Shown: positions 1-6,922 of the stretch, one piece after another | Layout of the letters: every line of letters starts with the position of its first letter | How positions within the stretch are numbered: position 1 is the stretch's first letter | Source: Planctomycetales bacterium | GTDB taxonomy: Bacteria > Planctomycetota > Phycisphaerae > SM23-33 | Direction of reading: 5' to 3' | Assembly: GCA_030631085.1 (NCBI GenBank) | Contig: DAOVLV010000010.1 | Location: 1 to 14,299 of the forward strand | Length of the DNA stretch: 14,299 nucleotides | Position numbers and translations under genes: made by a program | Notes under the pieces: model-generated | The model's input: the letters and a program-made list of their open reading frames with translations, nothing else | Database searches by the model: none | Told to the model about the DNA's origin: nothing

Positions 1-552
1 GAAGGTCAAAACCTCCGGGACATGAGCGTCGATGAACGTGCCCGTAAGGGTATCACATTGGCCTGGCAGGAACCTGCCCGTTTCGAGGGTCTGACGGTAA
101 GGAAATTCATCCGCGCCGCCGCCGGTGGTATGACCGACCAGGCCGTCGCCGACGTGCTGGAGAAGGTCGGACTCTCGCCCCTGATGCACATGTCGCGGGC
201 GGTCGATAAAACGTTCAGCGGCGGGGAGCGAAAAAAAATCGAACTGGCGTCAATACTGGCGATGAAACCGCGCCTCGTCATGCTCGATGAACCCGACAGC
301 GGCATCGACGTCGAAAGCCTCCGGCGAATAAAGCAGGCAATTACGCTTCTCAAGGCAGACGGTTCGACAGTTCTTCTGATTACCCATAGCCTGGAAGTCC
401 TTGGATGGGCGGAACATGCTTTCCTGATGTGCTGCGGGAGAATCCTCGACAAAGGAAACCCCGAAGATATAAGCCGATACTTCAAGGACCGCTGCATCCC
501 ATGCGACCATAAAAACCTGCCTCAACTCAACGGAAATACGGGCAATGGATAA
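1..552 (+). CDS. sufC: SufC-type Fe-S assembly ATPase (5' end missing)
   Basis: The reading frame is open from base 1, so this is the C-terminal 183 codons of an ABC-type ATPase. The Walker A region lies outside the window. Visible in order are a Q-loop stretch (TLAWQEPARFEG), the ABC signature SGGERKKIEL, Walker B with catalytic Glu (LVMLDEPDSGID) and the switch His (LLITHS). The family energises the SufB/SufD scaffold during Fe-S cluster assembly in the cytosol. SufC proteins usually read DEIDSGLD at Walker B; here it is DEPDSGID. The C-terminus is short and runs straight into sufB with an 8-bp overlap, which points to translational coupling. SufC rather than another ABC ATPase is chosen because of this partner. 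Confidence in the pair is high; whether it belongs to a full SUF operon cannot be seen. Confidence 0.9.
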   Translation, partial: EGQNLRDMSVDERARKGITLAWQEPARFEGLTVRKFIRAAAGGMTDQAVADVLEKVGLSPLMHMSRAVDKTFSGGERKKIELASILAMKPRLVMLDEPDSGIDVESLRRIKQAITLLKADGSTVLLITHSLEVLGWAEHAFLMCCGRILDKGNPEDISRYFKDRCIPCDHKNLPQLNGNTGNG

Positions 553-1465
553 TCTTGAACTGATAAAATTCGCCAATATACACGCCGCTATCGACGACCC
601 GGATACCGCCCATCTGGTTATAGGTCTCAACGAAATCGTCAGCAGCCGGACCGTGCCAGGCCTGGAGGTGGACGCCCAGGCGACGCCCAGCGGCGTGAAA
701 CTGCATATCACCGTGGCTGAAGGGACAGTTATCGCCAAACCTGTGCATATGTGCTTCGGGCTGCTGCAGGAGGCTGGGATTCAGGAAATCGAGATGGACA
801 TGACCATTCGGGCCGGTGCGAAGATAAACGTAATCGCCCATTGCGTCTTCCCGAATGCCGTCGATGTCCGGCACGTGATGGATGCGAAAATCAGCGTCGA
901 AGCCCAGGCGAATTATACGTACCTGGAGCGGCACATTCACTCTGACGAAGGCGGAATAACGGTCGTCCCGAAGGCAAGGGTTGAATTGGCTGAAGGCGCG
1001 CGTTTCAAGACGGATTTCGAATTGCTTCAAGGCAGGGTCGGCGTAATCGACATTGATTACGAAACCACCTGTGGCCCCGACAGCGTGATGGAGATGACCG
1101 CGAAGATTCGAGGCAGGGGCGACGACCTTATCAAAATCCGCGAGACCGGACACCTTGTCGGCAAGCGAAGCCGGGGCGTCCTGACCAGCAGGGTGGCGGT
1201 GCGAGACAACGCCCGCGCCGAGGTGTACAACAAACTCACAGCCACAGCCGCCTACGCACGCGGACATGTCGATTGCAAGGAAATCATACAGGGAAACGCC
1301 AGCGCCAGCGCCATCCCAATAGTCGAGGTCAGCCACCCCAAGGCCCACATCACCCACGAGGCCGCCCTCGGAAGCGTCGATACAAAACAACTCGAAACCC
1401 TCATGGCCCGCGGGCTTAACGAAGAGGAAGCATCCGACCTTATCGTGTCGGGACTGCTGAGTTGA
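545..1465 (+). CDS. sufB: SufB/SufD-family Fe-S scaffold, short minimal form
   Basis: 306 residues of the SufBD beta-helix family, much shorter than E. coli SufB (about 495) or SufD (about 420). The C-terminal landmark of the family is clear: IVEVSHPKAHITHEAALGSV followed by a helix pair ending EEEASDLIVSGLL. The product is expected to bind the adjacent SufC and carry nascent Fe-S clusters. The Cys that precedes this strand in classical SufB is not present (sequence NASASAIPIVEV). The His in the KAHITHEA stretch resembles the SufD/SufB conserved His region. No second sufB/D paralogue, sufS, sufU or sufE follows within the window. The layout fits the two-gene SufCB-like minimal systems (called SMS in recent work) of anaerobes. 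The start ATG overlaps the sufC stop. Confidence 0.88.
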   Translation: MDNLELIKFANIHAAIDDPDTAHLVIGLNEIVSSRTVPGLEVDAQATPSGVKLHITVAEGTVIAKPVHMCFGLLQEAGIQEIEMDMTIRAGAKINVIAHCVFPNAVDVRHVMDAKISVEAQANYTYLERHIHSDEGGITVVPKARVELAEGARFKTDFELLQGRVGVIDIDYETTCGPDSVMEMTAKIRGRGDDLIKIRETGHLVGKRSRGVLTSRVAVRDNARAEVYNKLTATAAYARGHVDCKEIIQGNASASAIPIVEVSHPKAHITHEAALGSVDTKQLETLMARGLNEEEASDLIVSGLLS

Positions 1466-1497
1466 TCCCGTAGGCTGGGCCGACATTGTTAATTTGC

Positions 1498-1525
1498 TTG
1501 ACAGATACCGAGGAACTTGCAAAAT
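1498..1525 (+). promoter_or_regulatory. candidate sigma-70 promoter for the beta-barrel gene
   Basis: A perfect TTGACA at 1498-1503 is followed after 16 bp by CAAAAT (1520-1525, four of six matches to TATAAT). It lies between sufB and the beta-barrel gene and would give a leader of about 115 nt. The -10 is imperfect, so this is a candidate only. Confidence 0.35.
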
Positions 1526-1556
1526 ACCTAACGTCTGACAGGCCAACTGGCCGATT

Positions 1557-1601
1557 TCAAATATGTGGATACTGTGAAATATGCGAATACTCCGAATGGC
1601 G
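1557..1601. repeat. degenerate 9-bp tandem repeat
   Basis: Five consecutive 9-bp units can be read: TCAAATATG, TGGATACTG, TGAAATATG, CGAATACTC, CGAATGGCG. Units 1+2 against 3+4 match at 14 of 18 positions. It sits in the leader of the beta-barrel gene and extends the open frame upstream of the real start without looking like protein. Confidence 0.45.
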
Positions 1602-1649
1602 GGGTGTTCCCTGCACGGAAGAAAAGTTTTTAAGGAAAGGACTCATGAG

Positions 1650-3008
1650 ATGAAGAAGAGTTTATTGCTACTGACGTTGTTTGCGTTTGCGTTATTTGCA
1701 GGTCCGGCCTTTGCTGCCGACGAAGAGAACACCTCCTCGTCCGACCCGATTGACAATTTCAAGAAGGAAACCAAAGAGGCGCTTCCCTGGCTGGACTGGG
1801 GCGCCGACCTTCGTTTGAGGGCGATCTGGAGCAAGAACGCCCGAACGCTCGACGATACAAGCCCGCGTAACGAGCGGTTCTGGCAGCGCGCACGCACGCG
1901 TCTCTGGACCACCTCAACTATCACCGATAACCTCAAGTTCAATTTCGGAATGTGCTGGGAGATCAAGAACTTCTGCCGACCCGACGGTATGCGAGATGGC
2001 GAATTCAGCGATGTCGCCTTCGAGACGCTCAACTTCGAGTTGTCCAACACCTTCGGCCTGCCTCTGAAGATAAAAATAGGCCGGCAGAATCTTAACGACC
2101 TGAACAAATGGCTTCTCTCCGACGGTACACCGCGGGACGGTTCGCGGACGTGCTACTTCGACGCCGCTCGCTTCACATACGAACTGGCTGAGCAGAAAAC
2201 CTCCATCGACGTGGTTTATATCGACCAGTGGGCAGATGGCGATAAGTGGCTGCCACCGATAAACGATCATCTCGACAGGCATCTTATCGAGAACAACGAG
2301 CGGGCCGTTGTGCTGTACGTCAAGAACAAGTCTATCGAGAACACGCAGATTGACGGTTACTACATCTGGCGCAAGACACGGGGAGTGCTGGACAACGGAT
2401 GGAATTCGGACTTATCGACCATCGGCGGACGCGTCGCCGGCGACATCAACGAGAATTGGAAATACTACACAGAATTGGCTGTGCAGGTCGGCGCAAAGGA
2501 TGGTCTCCATGTTTCGTCCCTCGGCTCGAACAACCGGATAAGTTATTTCCTCCGCGACAAGTTGAACAACAACTTCCGCCTCGGATATGAATATCGCGGC
2601 GGTGGTCACCATCCGAGGGAAAACTTCGATATTCTATGGGGACGCTGCGTCCAGTGCACCAATATCTACCAGGGCAAACTCGACGTCCTCGAGAACAATT
2701 CCGCGATGTTCACCAACATGCACCGCATTAACCTCGGCTGGTCGTGCGACCCGACGGAAAAACTGTCGCTGCACACCGATTATCACCTTCTCTTTTGCGA
2801 TAATAACCAGAGTGAGGACCTGGGGGCCAGATTCTCCAGAAGCGGATGCCTTCGCGGGCACCTGCTCACAGGCCTGCTGAAATACAAATTCAACAAGCGC
2901 ATCAGCGGGCACCTGATCGGCGAGATACTCTTCCCCGGCGATTACTACACCGACATGAGCAACGATGTAGCCCTGTTCGTAAGGTACGAACTGGTATTTA
3001 CGTTCTAA
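1650..3008 (+). CDS. outer-membrane beta-barrel protein, alginate-export/porin-like
   Basis: 452 residues. The frame is open from an ATG at 1581, but the ATG at 1650 is chosen because it has a purine-rich ribosome site (GGAAAGGA, 1634-1641) and begins a textbook signal peptide: MKK, a Leu/Phe-rich core, then GPAFA cleaved near residue 23. The mature part starts acidic and then shows alternating, aromatic-rich strands (WLDWGADLRLRAIWS, RFWQRARTRLW, LKIKIGRQNL), and ends in RYELVFTF. A terminal Phe on an amphipathic strand is the beta-barrel assembly signal. This pattern fits the alginate-export family (AlgE-like, PF13372) of channel proteins. The substrate cannot be told. It has its own candidate promoter and terminator, so it is probably a single-gene unit. 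Confidence 0.75.
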   Translation: MKKSLLLLTLFAFALFAGPAFAADEENTSSSDPIDNFKKETKEALPWLDWGADLRLRAIWSKNARTLDDTSPRNERFWQRARTRLWTTSTITDNLKFNFGMCWEIKNFCRPDGMRDGEFSDVAFETLNFELSNTFGLPLKIKIGRQNLNDLNKWLLSDGTPRDGSRTCYFDAARFTYELAEQKTSIDVVYIDQWADGDKWLPPINDHLDRHLIENNERAVVLYVKNKSIENTQIDGYYIWRKTRGVLDNGWNSDLSTIGGRVAGDINENWKYYTELAVQVGAKDGLHVSSLGSNNRISYFLRDKLNNNFRLGYEYRGGGHHPRENFDILWGRCVQCTNIYQGKLDVLENNSAMFTNMHRINLGWSCDPTEKLSLHTDYHLLFCDNNQSEDLGARFSRSGCLRGHLLTGLLKYKFNKRISGHLIGEILFPGDYYTDMSNDVALFVRYELVFTF

Positions 3009-3046
3009 GAACAGCCTTACATGCCAAAAGATGAAGTAAGACGATA

Positions 3047-3084
3047 CGACACAGAGGCGCACGCGTCTCTGTGTCGCGTTTTTT
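3047..3084 (+). terminator. strong intrinsic terminator
   Basis: Ten-bp perfect stem CGACACAGAG (3047-3056) / CTCTGTGTCG (3067-3076), extendable inward by a G-T pair and two G-C pairs, then TTTTTT at 3079-3084. It ends the beta-barrel transcript and abuts the stop codon of the convergent gene. Confidence 0.9.
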
Positions 3085-3495
3085 CTACCCTTGAATCAAT
3101 TCATCGACTTTCTTCCTGCGTCTCACTGACACGATGGTCCATATCCCAATGCCAAGCGCCAAAGAGAACGTCAACAACGGGATACCAATATGCGCAACCA
3201 TTAACGGACTTAGTAGCCACTCACTCGGCCATCCGAAAACCGCCAAAAACAAATAACTTGCAAAACCAAGAGCGAGATACCCCACAGCGAATCCCAGATA
3301 AGAACCTCTTCGAACATCTCTGGACAGAGAGAAGTATATAGCGGCATTGAGCAGGCAGACAGGAAAGAAGGTCATGCCCGCTATTCCTATTTGCCAGATG
3401 CCCACCACCAGCATGATTCCATACGCCCCGGAGATCCCTAAGAGCGCCCAGGCGAATATAGCCGTTCCCGCCACTGGTACTTTTTGAGTTTCCAT
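3085..3495 (-). CDS. small four-helix membrane protein, unknown function
   Basis: 136 residues from the METQKVPVAGT start at 3495. An upstream ATG at 3585 would add 30 residues, but those are encoded by palindromic repeat DNA and are not protein-like. Four hydrophobic segments are visible: around residues 7-32, 36-52, 64-83 and 93-124. They are joined by short polar loops (SRDVRRGS) and followed by a basic cytoplasmic tail (VRRRKKVDELIQG). This makes an inner-membrane protein. I do not recognise a family. It converges with the beta-barrel gene and shares its terminator region. Its upstream side carries a cluster of hairpins. Confidence 0.65.
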   Translation of the reverse strand: METQKVPVAGTAIFAWALLGISGAYGIMLVVGIWQIGIAGMTFFPVCLLNAAIYFSLSRDVRRGSYLGFAVGYLALGFASYLFLAVFGWPSEWLLSPLMVAHIGIPLLTFSLALGIGIWTIVSVRRRKKVDELIQG

Positions 3496-3520
3496 CCCGA
3501 TTTTTGCTTTTCCGTCGTAG

Positions 3521-3624
3521 GCTCCGGACGGAGCGACTCGTGCTACGTAGTGAACTACTTCGCAGAGTAGCAAACGGAGTCCCACCTTTTCTCTTCGATT
3601 GCCGGGACTACGCTACGTCCCGGC
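3521..3624. repeat. cluster of three inverted repeats
   Basis: Three hairpins in about 100 bp: GCTCCG/CGGAGC (3521-3534, 2-nt loop); a nested one with ACTC/GAGT (3536-3539/3577-3580) outside TGCTAC/GTAGCA (3541-3546/3567-3572); and GCCGGGAC/GTCCCGGC (3601-3608/3617-3624, 8-nt loop). The words ACGTAGTG and GTGCTACG recur at 4549-4564. There is no T-run after the last stem, so it is not an ordinary terminator. It may be a dispersed repetitive element of REP/MITE type. Confidence 0.6.
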
Positions 3625-3704
3625 CTGCCGCTGGTGCTTTGTCCGGGCAATAATAATATAGTGCAACACTGTAATTACTGTTACATCTTTATACGTTTTT
3701 GGGA

Positions 3705-3731
3705 AATCCGCGCAATCTGTGTAATCCGTGG
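3705..3731. repeat. 9-bp tandem repeat
   Basis: Three 9-bp units AATCCGCGC, AATCTGTGT, AATCCGTGG lie just after the ribE stop codon (3743, minus strand). The rest of 3625-3742 shows nothing convincing. Confidence 0.55.
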
Positions 3732-3742
3732 ACGATTCTTCT

Positions 3743-4387
3743 TTACGCAAATCCTGCCTGGCGGAGATTTTCCATTGTCAATGGCGATGCTTTGCCGGCG
3801 AGGTTCTCCAGGTGCCGGCGGACGTATTTTCCGATAATGTCCAGTTCGACGTTGAGGCGGTCGCCGGCCCGCAGGTTTCGGAACGTCGTCCGCTCAAGCG
3901 TCGTCGGAACCAGAGCGACGGAAAATCGTCCCTTCTCCACATTCGCCAGCGTCAGGCTCACGCCGGCCAGGGTTATCGACCCCCTGGAGACCATTTGATC
4001 GGTCAATTCGTCCGCTGCTGTGAGCGTCATCATCACGCCATCGCTGTTATGGTCGATGCGGGCAAGATTGGCTGTGGCGTCAACGTGCCCCTGAACGATG
4101 TGCCCGTCCAGGGCGGCTTGGGCGGATATGGCCGGTTCGAGATTGACCTCGCTACCGACGGTAAGTGCGCCAAGCGTCGTCCGCTCCAGCGTTTGCGGCA
4201 CTACGTTAAATTCCGCCCGGTTTCCGGTAATCCGCGAGGCCGTCAGGCAGGCTCCGTCCACCGCGACCGACGCGCCGACGATAAGCCCTTCAGCCAACGG
4301 GCCGAGGTCAACGTCGATGCGCCTGCCGCCGGCTACATCGGCAACGCTTTCGACCCTGCCTACATATTGGATAATTCCTGTGAACAT
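3743..4387 (-). CDS. ribE: riboflavin synthase, alpha chain
   Basis: 214 residues, the normal length for the family. The enzyme dismutates two 6,7-dimethyl-8-ribityllumazines to riboflavin. The N-terminus MFTGIIQ is the family hallmark and fixes the start at 4387; the frame stays open further upstream through repeat DNA. Two lumazine-binding domains are visible: residues 1-97 with VDGACLT and PQTLERTT, and 98-195 with GHVDATA, AGVSLTL and PTTLERTT. The duplicated LERTT is the internal symmetry of the protein. No clear Shine-Dalgarno is seen before MFTG. No other rib gene lies nearby, so it is a solitary copy here, 201 bp downstream of the cupin gene with an inverted repeat in the gap. Confidence 0.95.
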   Translation of the reverse strand: MFTGIIQYVGRVESVADVAGGRRIDVDLGPLAEGLIVGASVAVDGACLTASRITGNRAEFNVVPQTLERTTLGALTVGSEVNLEPAISAQAALDGHIVQGHVDATANLARIDHNSDGVMMTLTAADELTDQMVSRGSITLAGVSLTLANVEKGRFSVALVPTTLERTTFRNLRAGDRLNVELDIIGKYVRRHLENLAGKASPLTMENLRQAGFA

Positions 4388-4442
4388 CCGGGACATGCTA
4401 AACATAGAGGTGGAAATTAGCAAGATGCGGGCTGGGAAAAGA

Positions 4443-4574
4443 GAATATTGAATATCGAACGGAGAATTTCGAATTACGAAGTAAAAAAAAACCCGAAGGC
4501 AATTTGTTTCTTTTACTTCAAACTTCAACATTCTCTGTTCGATATTCCACGTAGTGGTGCTACGCACAATATTC
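4443..4574. repeat. inverted repeat built of 7-bp GAAnnnn units
   Basis: Left arm 4450-4486 and right arm 4511-4547 match inverted at 31 of 37 positions. The left side reads as six exact heptads from 4443: GAATATT, GAATATC, GAACGGA, GAATTTC, GAATTAC, GAAGTAA. In the right arm the GAA of every heptad is kept and all mismatches fall in the other four positions. Outer GAATATT (4443-4449) also pairs with AATATTC (4568-4574), with CGTAG-TGGTG-CTACG (4550-4564) inserted between. It lies 14 nt after the cupin stop codon. Confidence 0.75.
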
Positions 4575-4588
4575 ATTTTTTGCTGTTG

Positions 4589-4948
4589 CTACTTCTGCTC
4601 GTCGGGACGGTGTTGTCCGGCATGCAGCCAGAGGTTGACGCACGGATCGTCTGCGTCGGCGATGAGGTGATGGTCCTCGCCGGGTTCGATGATTACGACG
4701 TCGCCGGTCCGCAGCGGATACTCGGCCCCGTCAATCTGCATGACCGCCCTGCCCTGGAGGATAACGAATGCCTCGCAATCGTCGTGGACGTGGTAATCTT
4801 TACCGTCAGGGCCGTCGTGGCTGTGGGTACGTAAGCCCGGCGGCTTGTAACTCAACGAACCGCTGCAGAGGTACTTTCCGGGCAGCAGGTCCTTGAGGAA
4901 GTGTCCGTCGTCGTTTATGTCAAGTTCGTTGAGGCGTAGAATCTTCAT
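4589..4948 (-). CDS. single-domain cupin protein
   Basis: 119 residues forming one small beta-barrel domain. Cupin motif 1 is seen at residues 38-66: PGLRTHSH, then HVHDDCEAF and LQG, giving metal ligands H53, H55 and E59. Motif 2 is at 82-97 with PGEDHH, giving H94. This is the complete ligand set for a metal-binding cupin (usually Fe, Mn, Ni or Zn). The family covers sugar isomerases, dioxygenases and sensor domains, so no reaction can be assigned. The start at 4948 is the only good ATG and the domain begins directly. It lies between dtd and ribE on the same strand, but long repeat-filled gaps on both sides argue against tight coupling. Confidence 0.8.
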   Translation of the reverse strand: MKILRLNELDINDDGHFLKDLLPGKYLCSGSLSYKPPGLRTHSHDGPDGKDYHVHDDCEAFVILQGRAVMQIDGAEYPLRTGDVVIIEPGEDHHLIADADDPCVNLWLHAGQHRPDEQK

Positions 4949-4957
4949 AGCATTAAG

Positions 4958-5048
4958 ATTAGCAGGGATACAGGGGATGCAGGGGATAAAATCTTTTTTT
5001 TCTTTCCATTAAAATATCATCCCGTGCATTCTCTGCATCCCTGCTAAT
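4958..5048. repeat. inverted repeat built of 9-bp units
   Basis: Left arm 4958-4992 and right arm 5014-5048 match inverted at 29 of 35 positions. Inside the left arm are three 9-bp units, AGCAGGGAT, ACAGGGGAT, GCAGGGGAT; the right arm (reversed) has AGCAGGGAT, GCAGAGAAT, GCACGGGAT. A T-run (5048-5054) follows on the plus strand, but no plus-strand gene needs ending here. Confidence 0.75.
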
Positions 5049-5137
5049 TTTTTTGTAGAAAATGCTGCCCGGGTAACGGACCCTGGGGTCGGGGTCGCTT
5101 TCACGATGGGAACCGTACCCGGGCTGCTAATTTTTTT
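5041..5137. repeat. hairpin element between two 14-bp direct repeats
   Basis: CTGCTAATTTTTTT occurs at 5041-5054 and again at 5124-5137. Between them are near-inverted arms GCTGCCCGGGTAACGG (5064-5079) and ACCGTACCCGGGCTGC (5112-5127), with an inner GACCC-TG-GGGTC hairpin (5079-5090). This could be a small inserted element or a structured transcript downstream of dtd. Confidence 0.55.
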
Positions 5138-5150
5138 CTTTCCGAATCAT

Positions 5151-5612
5151 CTACACGGCCTCACCCCGACCATTCGGCGAATCAATGATCAGATTCACCG
5201 GACCTGCCGCCTGGCTTCGAACGGACATTTTCGCTCCGAACAAACCGGTCTCGACCTTAACGCCCTGTCTGTCGAGCGCGTCGAGAAAGGCTTCGTGCAG
5301 CGGTAGCGCTTCGTCGGACGCCGCAGCAGCGGAGAAGGCGGGGCGGCGACCTTTGCGGGCATCGGCAAGAAGCGTGAAATTGGAAACCACCAGAACGCTG
5401 CCGGCAACGTCGCGGACGGACCGGTTCAATTTGTCGGCATCGTCGGCGAAAATCCGCAGGTTGGCGACTTTTTCGGCCAGCCAGTTCGCATCGTCGACAG
5501 AGTCGCCGACGCCGACACCGACATATACCAGCAGACCGGACCCAATTTGCCCGGCAATGTTCCCGTCGGCTTCAACTTCCGCCCAAGCCACTCGTTGCAC
5601 CATCGCTCTCAT
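5151..5612 (-). CDS. dtd: D-aminoacyl-tRNA deacylase
   Basis: 153 residues, full length for the DTD family, which hydrolyses D-amino acids (and glycine mischarged on tRNA-Ala) from tRNA in the cytosol. Family marks are MRAMVQRV at the N-terminus, GLLVYVGVGVGD, NLRIFADD, RKGRRPAF and the Gly-Pro of the chiral selection loop (GPV, 137-139). Two signature positions differ from the usual forms: SQFTL is SNFTL (77-81), and the Thr of the NxPxT motif is Asn (GPVN, 137-140). The regulator gene ends 3 nt before this ATG, so the two are probably one transcript. Confidence 0.95.
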   Translation of the reverse strand: MRAMVQRVAWAEVEADGNIAGQIGSGLLVYVGVGVGDSVDDANWLAEKVANLRIFADDADKLNRSVRDVAGSVLVVSNFTLLADARKGRRPAFSAAAASDEALPLHEAFLDALDRQGVKVETGLFGAKMSVRSQAAGPVNLIIDSPNGRGEAV

Positions 5613-5615
5613 AAT

Positions 5616-6611
5616 TCACATCCTCGCCCCCGCCCCCTTGGGGCAGGCATACTGGGCTGCGACTTTCTTCGCCACGGACGCCACACGACGTGCAAGTCCC
5701 GACGGCGAAATAACCCGTACCTGGTCGCCATACCCCAGAATCCACCATGTAATCTCGCCAAGCCCGTCAACCCGCACATGAAAGTCGATTGACCCATCGT
5801 CGTTCCACTCGACGCGCTGAGAGTGATGCCAGTTCACCTCGGCTACGTTACCGGCCACCCTGGGTCTGAACCGCAAATGAATGTCATAAAGTTTACCTTC
5901 GGGGATCATGCACCACGCGTCACCAAAATCCTTTCCGCTATCGTTTTCGGCATGGTCGGCTGGGTCGAACGCCTTGTTCAGAACGGTAAGTTTCTTTATC
6001 CGCCCCAGTTTGAACGTCCGCCGCTGACGATGCCTGCGCGAATAGCCGATCATGTACCACGCCCTTGAGATAAACATCAGTTTGGCAGGCTCGACCGTGG
6101 TGGTAATCTGCTTATGCTCGTGGAAACTGATATAGACGATCCGGCAAACCTTCCGATCGACCACCGCAGCCGCAAGACGGTCGAACATATCTTCAAGCCC
6201 CTTGTGCCGGGCAGACGGTGGCGGAACCATCGACAGGCGGTCCATTATCGTACCGAGATAGTCCCTGACAGCCTCGGGAAGAACGCTTTCAATCTTCAGC
6301 GCGCCGCGGGCGCGCGCCGCCGCCAGAGGCCCAGCCGCTGAACCGCCACGACCGGCAGATACCATCATCGCAAGGGCCTCGGAAAGAGTCAGGTTGACGG
6401 GGGACAGGAAGAAAAAATGATTGATGCGGTACGTACCCTCATCCCGATCGTAGTAATACGGAATGCGAGCCATTTCGAGCACGTTCAGATCCCGAAAAAC
6501 CGTTCGCCGACTCACCGCAAGTTCTTCAGCCAACTGCGCCACAGTGTAACTCCGTCCACTTTGCAGCATCGTAATAAGCCGCAACAGCCTGTAAATTCTG
6601 CTTATCTTCAT
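5616..6611 (-). CDS. WYL-domain transcriptional regulator (YafY type)
   Basis: 331 residues from the ATG at 6611, chosen because a good GAGGAG ribosome site lies 6 nt upstream (6618-6623). An ATG 19 codons earlier falls inside the palindromic promoter region. An N-terminal helix-turn-helix of the HTH_11 type (residues 5-62, with TVAQLAEELAVSRRTVFRDL) is followed by a helical linker. Next comes the WYL domain with AWYMIGYSRR (184-193, Met instead of the final Leu of the name motif) and RTFKLGRI, then a WYL C-terminal extension (about 245-325, ITWWILGYGDQV). WYL domains bind small ligands or nucleic acid and tune transcription. It is the first gene of a unit with dtd. The nested palindromes at 6632-6722 suggest that it controls itself. 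Confidence 0.9.
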   Translation of the reverse strand: MKISRIYRLLRLITMLQSGRSYTVAQLAEELAVSRRTVFRDLNVLEMARIPYYYDRDEGTYRINHFFFLSPVNLTLSEALAMMVSAGRGGSAAGPLAAARARGALKIESVLPEAVRDYLGTIMDRLSMVPPPSARHKGLEDMFDRLAAAVVDRKVCRIVYISFHEHKQITTTVEPAKLMFISRAWYMIGYSRRHRQRRTFKLGRIKKLTVLNKAFDPADHAENDSGKDFGDAWCMIPEGKLYDIHLRFRPRVAGNVAEVNWHHSQRVEWNDDGSIDFHVRVDGLGEITWWILGYGDQVRVISPSGLARRVASVAKKVAAQYACPKGAGARM

Positions 6612-6631
6612 CCCTGACTCCTCGATATGTT

Positions 6632-6722
6632 CACATAACGACAGTGACAACAACCCTGTCACCGCCAATAATTATTTTTATTTTTTTTATCCCGCAATCA
6701 CGGACAAATCAGTCGTTATGTG
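6632..6722 (-). promoter_or_regulatory. nested palindromes upstream of the WYL regulator
   Basis: Outer perfect 11-bp inverted repeat CACATAACGAC (6632-6642) / GTCGTTATGTG (6712-6722), and inner GTGACA-7 bp-TGTCAC (6644-6649/6657-6662). An AT-rich stretch (6667-6690) that could hold the promoter lies between the outer halves. This fits operator sites for the regulator whose ATG is at 6611. The rest of the 337-bp gap (6612-6948) holds a small hairpin (CTCGCT-ga-AGCGAG, 6761-6774), the repeat at 6788-6878 and a -10 box. Confidence 0.5.
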
Positions 6723-6787
6723 TAAGGATATGTACGGAGATTATATCATACATTCCATGCCTCGCTGAAGCGAGCACGCCAACAGAC

Positions 6788-6878
6788 AGGGACTAGGAAA
6801 ACACAGAAAGTAAAACTGGTTCATCTGTTTTTTTTCTTCTGTTGCCTAATCCCTGGTCCCAAGTCCCTAGTCCCTATT
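6788..6878. repeat. imperfect inverted repeat plus 7-bp tandem repeat
   Basis: An arm from 6788 to 6815 (AGGGACTAGG...) is loosely mirrored by 6828-6854 (...CCTAATCCCT). The right side continues as four exact heptads CCCTGGT, CCCAAGT, CCCTAGT, CCCTATT (6851-6878). It occupies the middle of the divergent gap between the WYL regulator and the CxxC protein. Confidence 0.6.
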
Positions 6879-6916
6879 TTTGAGATTTTTTTGATTTCGG
6901 GCGAAAATTGTGGTAA

Positions 6917-6922
6917 TATAAT
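6917..6922 (+). promoter_or_regulatory. candidate -10 box
   Basis: A perfect TATAAT. No good -35 is found at the standard distance (TTGATT at 6891-6896 is 20 bp away). It would start a leader of about 110 nt for the CxxC protein gene. Confidence 0.35.

Noticed and set aside
527..1546. 339-codon open frame on the minus strand across sufB
   Set aside because: It is the complement of sufB, which has clear family motifs. Long antisense frames are expected from GC-rich codon use, and the translation shows no recognisable domain.
3496..3585. 30-residue extension of the small membrane protein
   Set aside because: Encoded by palindromic repeat DNA, with no hydrophobic or family-like character.
4388..4576. 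63-residue N-terminal extension of riboflavin synthase
   Set aside because: Encoded by the GAAnnnn inverted repeat; riboflavin synthases begin at MFTGII.
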